64,000 bases of DNA. It comes from CAWBYL01 sp963793025 (GTDB taxonomy: Bacteria > Actinomycetota > Acidimicrobiia > Acidimicrobiales > Acidimicrobilacustridaceae). Position 1 is the stretch's first letter. Each line of letters begins with the position of its first letter. The DNA is taken from assembly GCA_963793025.1 (NCBI GenBank), contig CAWBYL010000006.1, positions 868,001-932,000 of the forward strand, in the 5' to 3' direction. This document shows positions 15,752 to 25,503 of the stretch, piece after piece. The notes under the pieces were generated by a model. It had not been told where the DNA came from and did not search any database. It saw nothing but the letters and a program-made list of their open reading frames with translations. The translations under genes and the position numbers were made by a program.

Positions 15752-16189
15752 ATGTCGAAACGCCAAGCACGTCGCCCCGGCGATCTCAACGGCAAGCTCA
15801 TGCGGGTGGCACGCGCCCATCGGACGCTCGCTGCGTCGTTGCTCGCCGAAGTCGGACTCCATCCCGGCCAGGAAGCCCTCCTCATGGAGCTCTGGCAGGA
15901 CGACGGTCGCACGCAGGCCAGTCTCGCCGGTGCTCTCGGGGTCGAACCCCCGACGGTGACGAAGATGCTCCAGCGCATGGAGAACGCCGGTCTGGTCGAT
16001 CGCCAGGGTGATCCGATCGACCGACGGGCGATACGGGTCGGTCTGACCCCCAAAGGTCGACGGCTGAAGGGTCGGGTCGACAAGCTCTGGGTCGAGCTCG
16101 AGAGTCGCACGTTCGGTGAGCTGTCGGATCGTCAGCAGTCCAACCTCCGGTCGCTCCTCAACTCGCTCGAGGCCAACCTGTCCGGTTGA
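15752..16189 (+). CDS. MarR-family transcriptional regulator
   Basis: A 145-residue winged-helix regulator. It shows the dimerisation helix RVARAHRTLAASLLAEVGLHPGQEALL (in parts), recognition helix QASLAGALGVEPPTVTKMLQRMENAGLV (about residues 52-80), and the wing DRQGDPIDRRAIRVGLTPKGR with the conserved DxRxxxVxLT pattern. The start was set at ATG 15752 (MSKRQARRPG); ATG 15740 is also in frame. It is divergent from the SCP2-Fpg pair and the intervening palindromes are candidate operators. Its target genes are not known. Confidence 0.88.
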   Translation: MSKRQARRPGDLNGKLMRVARAHRTLAASLLAEVGLHPGQEALLMELWQDDGRTQASLAGALGVEPPTVTKMLQRMENAGLVDRQGDPIDRRAIRVGLTPKGRRLKGRVDKLWVELESRTFGELSDRQQSNLRSLLNSLEANLSG

Positions 16190-16285
16190 GGTCGTGCTCC
16201 GGACCCGCGAGTCCATCGGCTTGGGTACAGTCCGCAGTGGGCGGACACGCAGCCGATCGGCGACGACAGCGGAGGGCACACGAGC

Positions 16286-16780
16286 ATGGGCTTCCTCGAC
16301 AAGGTCAAGGAGCAGGCCAATACGTTGGCCACGTCGGTCAACGACACCGTGGCCAAGGGTCAGCAGTCGATGGATCAAGGTCAATCGCGCAAGCAGTCCG
16401 ACGCACTCCTGCGCGACCTCGGAGCACTGGTCTACGCCCGAGACTCAGGTCGTGGTTCCGACACCACCGAGGCTGACATCGAGCGCCTCACGGCCCAGTT
16501 GCAGGCCCACGAGGCCGGTGGCGGCGTGGTCGACCTGACCGATCGTTCGACGGCGGTGGCGGCCCCAGCGTCCACCCCGCCCCCGCCCCCTGGTGCGGCC
16601 ACCCCGCCCCCGCCTCCTGGTGCGGCCACCCCGCCCCCGCCTCCTGGTGCAGCCACGCCGCCCCCGCCTCCCGCCGAGTCGGCTGCACCTCCTCCTCCTG
16701 CACCGTCGGTGGCGCCGCCACCCCCGCCGGGCACCGTGGCCCCGCCACCGCCCCCCGGCACCGTGCCCCCTCAGGGCTGA
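16286..16780 (+). CDS. Unrecognised protein with a proline-rich repeat tail
   Basis: A 164-residue protein. The N-terminal 80 residues are helical and charged, starting MGFLDKVKEQANTLATSVND, a pattern seen in small stress- or envelope-associated actinobacterial proteins. The second half is low complexity, with PPPPPGAAT repeated and later APPPPPGTV units. There is no signal peptide or membrane segment. The tail is encoded by the 27-base tandem repeat at 16574-16654. The function is unknown; the polyproline part could be a flexible linker or a binding site for SH3-like or profilin-like partners. A single-gene unit between the MarR and D-2-hydroxyacid dehydrogenase genes. Confidence 0.7.
   Translation: MGFLDKVKEQANTLATSVNDTVAKGQQSMDQGQSRKQSDALLRDLGALVYARDSGRGSDTTEADIERLTAQLQAHEAGGGVVDLTDRSTAVAAPASTPPPPPGAATPPPPPGAATPPPPPGAATPPPPPAESAAPPPPAPSVAPPPPPGTVAPPPPPGTVPPQG
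16574..16654 (+). repeat. 27-base tandem repeat, three copies
   Basis: Units at 16574-16600, 16601-16627 and 16628-16654 differ by only one or two bases and are followed by a degenerate fourth. Each encodes TPPPPPGAA. The near identity at DNA level indicates recent slippage or duplication, so copy number may vary between strains. Confidence 0.85.
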
Positions 16781-16818
16781 CAGCTCGCGTCGCGGCCGGC
16801 TGGCGGTAGCGTCCGCCC

Positions 16819-17762
16819 GTGCTCCGTGTCCTCAGCCAAGTCGGCCGCCTCGAGGGCATCGCCCTCCCCGAATCGATCGCCGCCCAGATCGAGCTCGTCC
16901 CCATCCCGAGCGACGGGGACCTCCAACCGGGGATCGTGGGCGAGGTCCTGCTGAGCCGACCGACGCTCGTACCCAATCTGGCCCAGGTGCTCGAGAGGGG
17001 CGTGCGTTGGGTCCATCTCATCGGCACCGGCGTCGACGACTTCCCGCTCGAGCTCATCGGCCCCGACCGCATCCTCACCAACTCACGCGGGTCTGAGCGC
17101 GGTCCCCATCTCGGAGTGGGTGCTGGCCTGCCATGCTGGCCTTCGAAAAGCAGCTCCCGAACGCTTGGATCACCGCGCCGCCGCAGCAGTGGAACATCCC
17201 GTCGCCGCCCCTCGGCACCCTGGACGGCCGGACTCTGGCCCTGTTCGGGATGGGCGGCATCGGCGCGGCGATCGCCGAGCGGGCACTTCCCTTCGGCATG
17301 CAGGTGAAGGCCATGCGGCGCCGGGACGTGCCCAGCCCGGTCGATGGGGTGACGATGGTGTCGTCGATCGGTGACCTCGTGGCCGATGCGGACCACGTGG
17401 TGCTCGTCGCCCCCCTGACCGGGGCGACCAGGGGGATCATCGACGACACCGCGTTCGCCCAGATGAAGCGGGGGGTCCACCTCGTGAACGTGGCGCGTGG
17501 TGGGCTCGTCGTCGATGCCGCACTGCGAGAGGCGATCGACGACGGCGTGGTGGCCCGAGCCAGCATCGACGCCCCCGAGGTCGAGCCCCTCCCCGCCGAC
17601 CACTGGATGTACGGCCACCCCGGCGTCTGGTTGAGCCCCCACATCTCGTGGAGCTGGCCCGGGGCCTTCCCTGCCATGTTCGAGATGTTCTCGGCCAACC
17701 TCGAGCGCTATCTCAACGGTGAGCCTCTCCTCTCGGTGGTCGACCCGGCCGACGGCTACTGA
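16819..17762 (+). pseudogene. D-2-hydroxyacid dehydrogenase, interrupted by two single-base frame shifts
   Basis: A NAD-dependent 2-hydroxyacid dehydrogenase family protein of about 314 residues when repaired. The C-terminal half holds the whole NAD-binding domain: LFGMGGIGAAIAERA, NVARGGLVVD with the catalytic Arg, DAPEVEPLPADHW with the Glu, and LSPHISW with the His. The N-terminal half (MLRVLSQVGRLEG to RILTNSRG) is in one frame, the middle (LSAVPISEWVLAC) in a second, and the rest from MLAFEKQLP in a third. Single extra bases near 17089-17091 (GGG) and 17131-17132 (CC) explain both shifts, and the total length of 944 is two above a multiple of three. It is likely a sequence artefact. Confidence 0.82.
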
Positions 17763-17763
17763 G

Positions 17764-18351
17764 GTGCCGGCAGAGGCGGCCGGGGCGCTGGGCCCCGCGG
17801 ACGAGGGCCGCCACGACGGCGCCGGGGGTGCGCTCCACGAGAGGTGGGACTTCGCCGCCGACGGAGATCGTCCGGGCGGCCTGATCCGGCTGGCGCTCTC
17901 CGTGGGGCCGGGGCCGGGGCCGGTCGAGTTCCAGGCTCTCGTGCGGGCCGAACCCGAGACGGTCGTCGTCATCGTGGCGCCGGACCTCGCTCTTCCCCGG
18001 GGGGCGGGCCTCGAGCTGCGGGGCCCCGGGCTGTGGGCCGATCACAACGTGGAGGAACCGTTCGTGCGGTGGAGCCTCGGTCTCGAGGCCTTCGGGGTCG
18101 CGGTACCGGTCGATCCGGGCGCCGACCTCGACTCGTTGGCGGTGCGCTTCGACTCGCCTGACCTCCGAGGTGCCCTGTCCCCCCTCGGCTGGGACCTCGA
18201 ATGGATCAGCACCGGTCCGCCCGAGGTCGACGCTGCGGACCCGGATCGGGGGGCGGGCTACCGCCTCGCCTGTCGGGTGGACGGCGAGGTGCAGGTGGGT
18301 TCCGAGGTGCTCGTGGTGGACGGCCCCGGCCACCGTTCCCACCACTGGTGA
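17764..18351 (+). CDS. Unrecognised soluble protein
   Basis: A 195-residue protein beginning at GTG 17764, one base after the stop of the dehydrogenase, so translation is probably coupled. It has no membrane segment or signal. The sequence is beta-rich, with segments such as LIRLALSVGPGPGPVEFQALV, TVVVIVAPDLALP, LWADHNVEEPFVRWSLGLEAF and VDGEVQVGSEVLVV. A DHN-EEPF-RW-LGLEAF pattern is the most distinctive feature. I do not recognise the family. The aromatic/acidic core and the dehydrogenase neighbour are compatible with a small-molecule-binding role, but that is speculation. Confidence 0.7.
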   Translation: MPAEAAGALGPADEGRHDGAGGALHERWDFAADGDRPGGLIRLALSVGPGPGPVEFQALVRAEPETVVVIVAPDLALPRGAGLELRGPGLWADHNVEEPFVRWSLGLEAFGVAVPVDPGADLDSLAVRFDSPDLRGALSPLGWDLEWISTGPPEVDAADPDRGAGYRLACRVDGEVQVGSEVLVVDGPGHRSHHW

Positions 18352-18425
18352 GAGGCCGGGAGGCGGCTCGACGGCGATGACCGGGGCGCCCCGGAGCACG
18401 GCGGCGGCACCACTAGGCTCCGGCG

Positions 18426-19133
18426 ATGCGTTCGCCCCTCTTCGGAACGGTCCTGGCGGTCGGGATCGACCCCCAGAAGCTTCTCGAATCAATCGGTCTC
18501 ATCGGGCTCTTCCTCGTCATCTTCGCCGAGTCCGGCATCATGATCGGCTTCTTCCTCCCCGGTGACTCCCTTCTCTTCACTGCGGGCCTGGCCACCACCG
18601 GCATCACCCTCAGCGACGGCAACGTCTTCCAGCTGGCCAACGGTCACGTCTGGCTGGTGGCCCTCGGCTGTGCCATCGCCGCCGTGGCGGGGGATCAGGT
18701 GGGCTACGCGTTCGGCAAGCGCGTCGGGCCGTCGCTGTTCCGTCGTCCCGAGTCGAGGTTGTTCAAGCCCGAGTACGTGATGAAGGCCGAGCTCTTCTTC
18801 GAGAAGCACGGGGCCAAGGCCATCATCCTGGCCCGCTTCGTGCCGGTCGTCCGTACCTTCACCCCGATCGTGGCCGGCACGTCGAACATGCACTACCGCA
18901 CGTTCGTGAAGTTCAACGTGATCGGCGGCGTGGCCTGGTCCGTCGGGTTCGTCATGCTCGGCTACTGGCTGGGATCCGCCTTCCCGTGGATCGGCGACAA
19001 CATCGAGTTGGCCGTCGTCGTGATCGTCATCTTCTCGGTGGTGCCCATCGGCATCGAGGTGTGGCGTCACCGCCGCAAGGCCAAGCTCGACGCCGCCCTG
19101 GAGGAGTTCAAGGAAGAGCACCCGAAGGCGTAG
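18426..19133 (+). CDS. DedA-family (VTT/SNARE-associated) membrane protein
   Basis: A 235-residue inner-membrane protein with about five hydrophobic segments. DedA marks are GLIGLFLVIFAESGIMIGFFLPGDSLLF (re-entrant loop region, about residues 22-49), the GDQVGYAFGKRVG loop, KHGAKAIILARFVPVVRTFTPIVAG (about 133-157) with the conserved ARFxPxxR, and a final helix followed by a lysine/glutamate-rich cytoplasmic tail. The family is linked to phospholipid or undecaprenyl-phosphate flipping and to envelope homeostasis. It starts at ATG 18426. A strong hairpin about 190 bases downstream lies between it and the convergent MMPL gene. Confidence 0.92.
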   Translation: MRSPLFGTVLAVGIDPQKLLESIGLIGLFLVIFAESGIMIGFFLPGDSLLFTAGLATTGITLSDGNVFQLANGHVWLVALGCAIAAVAGDQVGYAFGKRVGPSLFRRPESRLFKPEYVMKAELFFEKHGAKAIILARFVPVVRTFTPIVAGTSNMHYRTFVKFNVIGGVAWSVGFVMLGYWLGSAFPWIGDNIELAVVVIVIFSVVPIGIEVWRHRRKAKLDAALEEFKEEHPKA

Positions 19134-19435
19134 TCGCCGAGCAAGGACCCGCCGCCCGGCTGGCCTCGATCGACCCATGGCCTCGATTCCCTGCCGATCT
19201 CCGGTTGCGCACAAGTGTTCGAGGTGGCATACCGGTGTTCTTCCCCTTTCGATGCCCGGCCGTTTCGGTTGGGGTGTCCCGACGGAGTCGGCAGGCGAAG
19301 CGGACTCCGGTCGAACGGTTCATCGGAAGGAGTCGACCCGCCGACTCCTTCCGATGGTGATCCGGACCGTCACGGGCAAGGTCCCGGGGACCCGTTCGGC
19401 GCCAACGGCTGATCCTGCGGTTGCCGGCCGGTGCC
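19134..19435. other. Non-coding convergent intergenic region
   Basis: These 302 bases separate the DedA stop from the MMPL stop. Short open frames cross the region (for example 19177-19518) but show no family motif and run into MMPL on the wrong strand, so I do not call them. The only clear structure is the hairpin at 19321-19356. Confidence 0.6.
19321..19356. terminator. Perfect 15-base-pair hairpin (bidirectional terminator candidate)
   Basis: CATCGGAAGGAGTCG (19321-19335) is perfectly complementary to CGACTCCTTCCGATG (19342-19356) around the 6-base loop ACCCGC. It lies between the convergent DedA and MMPL genes. No T-run follows on either strand, which is usual for GC-rich actinobacterial terminators. 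Confidence 0.7.
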
Positions 19436-21631
19436 TCAGTGGGAGAAGTCGACCTTGGGTAGGCGCTTGTCGAGCCAACCCGGCAGCCACCAGTTCTTCT
19501 CGCCCAGCAGACCCATGAGCGACGGCACCAACATCATCCGGATCACCGTGGCGTCGAGGAGAACGGCCAGGGCCAGCGTCACTCCGAGCTCGGTGGGCGG
19601 GATCGGGCCGGTCACGCCGAAGGCGATGAACACCACGATCATGATGATGGCGGCGTTGGTGATCGGTCGCCCGGTGCGGGCGATCCCGTCCCGGATGGCG
19701 GCTTGGGTGTCGCCCGTGTCCTGGTAGCGCTCGCGGATGGCGGCCAGAAGGAAGAGGTTGTAGTCCATCGACAGGCCGAAGAGCAGGGCGAAGAAGAACA
19801 GCGGGGCCCAGGCGTCGACGAAGCCCTGGGACTGGATGCCCAACAACCCGGCTCCGATCCCGTGCTGGAACACGATGGTGGCGAACCCGAAGCTGGCGGC
19901 CACGCTGATCAGGTTCAAGAAGATGGACGACAAGGCGATGGTCAGGCTGCGGAAGACGACGAGCAGCAGGATGAACGCCACGATCATGATCAGCCCGATG
20001 GCCAGCGGGGCTCGGCCGATCAGGACGTTGGTGAGGTCGTGGTTCTGCGAGGCCGGACCTCCGACCAACGCCTCGGGGACAGCGGCGCCGACCTGCTCAC
20101 GCATCCTGGTGACCAGGTCCATGGTGGCCTGGTCGTCGACCGGTGTCGACGGCGTGATGCGCACGACCGTCCGACCGGTGGAGGCGGCCGGTTCGGCCAC
20201 GACCCGGGCGTCGACCACGCCACCGTCAGCGGCGGCGATGGCCACCACCTGCTCGGCCTGCTCACCGGGGACGGTGACGAAGATGGGGGCGGCCGCACCG
20301 GGACCGAACGCCTCGACCAGCTGGTCGTAGCCGTCCCGGCTGGATCGGCCCTCGTCGACGACGCGGGCGCCCGGCATCCCCAGCTGCATTCCCACCGCCG
20401 GAGCGGCGAGCAACAGCAGCAGGCCGAGGCCCACGGCGAGGGTGACGCCCGGTCGCTTCAGGGCTGAGCCCGTCCACCGGGCCCATCGTCCTTCGGCGGA
20501 GCGGTCGTGGTCCTTGGCCTTGGTGACGAGAACCCGGTCGCCGAGGGCGACGAGAACGGCCGGGAGCAGCGTCAACGAGGCGAAGGCGACGGCGACGACC
20601 GACAGGATCATGCCCAGGGCCATCGACCGGAACACCATGACGGGCACCACGAAGATGGCGCCCAGGGAGAGCACCACGGCCAGGGCCGAGAGGAACACGG
20701 CCTTGCCCGCGGTGTTGAGGGTGGCGGCCACGCCGTCGACGGCGTTCTTGCCGTCCTCTCGCTCCTCCCGGTAGCGGGAGACGATGAAGAGGCTGTAGTC
20801 GATGCCGACGGCGAGGCCGATCATCATCGAGAAGTTCATCGACCAAACCGAGGTGGGGGTGCCCAGCCCGATCAGGTGGAGCAGGGCGAAGCTCACCGCC
20901 ATTCCGGCGACGGCGAGAAGGAGCGGGAGTCCAGCGGCGATCAGTGCGCCGAAGGCGACGATCAGCAGGATCACGGTGGGCACGCCCGAGAGCAGCTCGG
21001 CGAAGTGGAGCGCCTCCTCGTTGGACTGGTTGAAGTCGCTCCAGACCGCCCACTCGCCGGTCACGTCGGCCGTGGTGCCCTCGGGGAGCGGGATCTGGCT
21101 CACGTGGTCGATGAGCTGGCCCGCCGACTCCGGTCGATCGGCCTCGCTCCGAGCCAGGAGATCGACGGGGATCAAGACGGTGCGGCCGTCGGGCGAGACC
21201 AGGCCGGCGTCGGACGGAACGACGAGCGGATCGACCACCTGGGCCGCGCCTGGTGCCGTTCGTAGGTCGGCGACCATCCGCTGCACGACCGACGGGTCAT
21301 CGCTCACCGGTGCGTCCTGGTGCACCACCACCACCGCCGACTCGGCCCCGACCTGCGGGAAATCACGTCGCAGTTCGTCCCGGACGGTCACCGACGTCGA
21401 CCCGCCGGCCTCCCACCCGGCCCCTGACAGGGCGTCTCCCACCGTCAGCGCCAGCGGGGCGGCGATCGCCGCGACCAGCAGCCACAGGATCATCACGGGC
21501 CGGCGGCGGTTCCCGGCGAAGCGTCCGAGTCGGGCGAACCAGGGCTGGTCGCCGGCGACGTGCTCGTCGAGATCTTGCTCCGGGTTCAACGGGGCGGAGT
21601 GGGCGTCGGGTGGATCGGCGCTGATGGTCAC
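19436..21631 (-). CDS. MMPL-family (RND) transporter
   Basis: A 731-residue proton-driven exporter with twelve predicted helices in two repeats of one plus five and two large extracytoplasmic loops. Markers are GLAVGIDYSLFIVSRYREER in the first half (about residues 250-270) and FGLSMDYNLFLLAAIRERY in the second, both with the GxxxDY pattern that carries the proton-relay Asp-Tyr pair. MMPL proteins export lipids or other hydrophobic compounds in actinobacteria. The frame is open upstream to 21751, but GTG 21631 has GAGGAG 5 bases before it, and the upstream part would read through the operator palindromes. No MmpS-like partner is adjacent. Confidence 0.92.
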   Translation of the reverse strand: MTISADPPDAHSAPLNPEQDLDEHVAGDQPWFARLGRFAGNRRRPVMILWLLVAAIAAPLALTVGDALSGAGWEAGGSTSVTVRDELRRDFPQVGAESAVVVVHQDAPVSDDPSVVQRMVADLRTAPGAAQVVDPLVVPSDAGLVSPDGRTVLIPVDLLARSEADRPESAGQLIDHVSQIPLPEGTTADVTGEWAVWSDFNQSNEEALHFAELLSGVPTVILLIVAFGALIAAGLPLLLAVAGMAVSFALLHLIGLGTPTSVWSMNFSMMIGLAVGIDYSLFIVSRYREEREDGKNAVDGVAATLNTAGKAVFLSALAVVLSLGAIFVVPVMVFRSMALGMILSVVAVAFASLTLLPAVLVALGDRVLVTKAKDHDRSAEGRWARWTGSALKRPGVTLAVGLGLLLLLAAPAVGMQLGMPGARVVDEGRSSRDGYDQLVEAFGPGAAAPIFVTVPGEQAEQVVAIAAADGGVVDARVVAEPAASTGRTVVRITPSTPVDDQATMDLVTRMREQVGAAVPEALVGGPASQNHDLTNVLIGRAPLAIGLIMIVAFILLLVVFRSLTIALSSIFLNLISVAASFGFATIVFQHGIGAGLLGIQSQGFVDAWAPLFFFALLFGLSMDYNLFLLAAIRERYQDTGDTQAAIRDGIARTGRPITNAAIIMIVVFIAFGVTGPIPPTELGVTLALAVLLDATVIRMMLVPSLMGLLGEKNWWLPGWLDKRLPKVDFSH

Positions 21632-21647
21632 GGAAGCTCCTCGGTAG

Positions 21648-21685
21648 GTACCCCATGGGGTACAGACAAGGTACCCCCGGGGGTA
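21648..21685. promoter_or_regulatory. Paired palindromes upstream of the MMPL gene (repressor operator candidate)
   Basis: GTACCCCATGGGGTAC (21648-21663) and TACCCCCGGGGGTA (21672-21685) are perfect palindromes with the same TACCCC/GGGGTA half-sites. Their centres are 23 bases apart. They sit 17 bases upstream of the MMPL start and overlap its likely promoter. The pattern fits a TetR-type repressor with two sites. No TetR gene is within the window nearby, so the regulator would act in trans. Confidence 0.55.
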
Positions 21686-21844
21686 TGATGTCGCAACCCG
21701 TCGGAGGAGGTGGTCGACCAGCGGCCGGCCATGACGGGTACCACAGGCCAAAACGACGACCGGCGCCGCCTACCCCCATCGGGAGGTGGTTCGGCGCCGG
21801 GCGATTGGATGCCGCAGCAGTGGGTGGCGGCCGGGCCGCCGGGC

Positions 21845-22606
<762 letters not shown>

Positions 22607-22628
22607 GTGATCTCCGTGGTGTCCGCGG

Positions 22629-24560
<1,932 letters not shown>

Positions 24561-24570
24561 GTGGTCTCCC

Positions 24571-25347
24571 TCACCCGACGATGCCGAACTGGACGGCGAG
24601 CGGGAAAATGATGTTGATACCCGCCACCACGACGGCGAAGCCGATGGCGAAGCCCTTGCGGAGCGGGTTGTGGCGGGGGTTGAACCGGGGGCTCATGGAG
24701 CCGACGGTCTGGAAGATGCTCCAGGTGCCGTGGAAGAGGTGGAAGCCGAGGGCCAGGTTGGCGACGATGTAGAGGATCGCCACCGGCACCCGCTGGAGGC
24801 TGGCCACCAGGTTCTCGTACGGGTAGCCCCGCTCGAAGTCGGGGTTGACGAAGTGCAGGCCCCAGGTCAGATCGGCGAGGTGCCACAGCAGGAACAGGCC
24901 GATGATGACGCCGGACCAGCGCATGGTGCGCGCCGCCCAGTTCACGGCCACGTAGTCACGCGGCGACTGGTAGCCGATGGGGCGGGCCTTCCGGTTGATC
25001 ACCGTGAGGCCGTACGCGCAGTGGATGTGGAGGGCGAAGGCGCCGATGAGCCCGATCCGCAGCAGCCACAGGGCCACCGTGCGGGGCAGGATCGGCACCA
25101 GCAGCTCTCGGAGGAACTCGCCGTAGTGGTTGAGGTCCTCGGCGCCGAGGAACATCTTGAGGTTGCCCACCATGTGGGCGAACACGAACCCCATCAAGGC
25201 GATCCCGGTGAGGGCCATCACCCACTTCTTGCCGACCGACGACCGGTAGAGGTCGACCAGGGCGAACGGACTCCGCTTGTGCCGCTTCACGATCGGTTCC
25301 GACGAGATGTCGGGCGTGAGGGCCGGCGGTTCCTGGGTTGCTGTCAC
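24571..25347 (-). CDS. sdhC: Succinate dehydrogenase cytochrome b subunit, five-helix type
   Basis: A single-polypeptide membrane anchor of 258 residues, as in type B quinone reductases. Five hydrophobic segments carry histidines positioned for two hemes: GFVFAHMVGNLKMF, ALHIHCAYGLTV, FLLWHLADLTWG and LGFHLFHGTWSIF. The N-terminal region is cytoplasmic and carries KRHKRSPFALVDLYRSSVGKKW. The GTG start at 25347 has AGGAAAGG 8 bases upstream. It is the first gene of the operon; the promoter should lie in the 156 bases up to the GH2-like gene, where no specific operator was seen. Confidence 0.93.
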   Translation of the reverse strand: MTATQEPPALTPDISSEPIVKRHKRSPFALVDLYRSSVGKKWVMALTGIALMGFVFAHMVGNLKMFLGAEDLNHYGEFLRELLVPILPRTVALWLLRIGLIGAFALHIHCAYGLTVINRKARPIGYQSPRDYVAVNWAARTMRWSGVIIGLFLLWHLADLTWGLHFVNPDFERGYPYENLVASLQRVPVAILYIVANLALGFHLFHGTWSIFQTVGSMSPRFNPRHNPLRKGFAIGFAVVVAGINIIFPLAVQFGIVG

Positions 25348-25503
25348 GAACGGACCTTTCCTACGAGTGCCGGTGACGGATGATCAGTTGACGGATGCGG
25401 AACCGCTCGGCGCGCACCTGTGCGTCGCCTGCGGGCAACTTTCACGCTACTCACCGGCCCCCGGAACTGGCGAACCTGGTCGGCTCACCGGTGATGTCAT
25501 CGG

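Noticed and set aside
19177..19518. A 113-residue gene in the DedA-MMPL gap
   Set aside because: It has no motif, crosses the terminator hairpin and overlaps the MMPL gene antisense.
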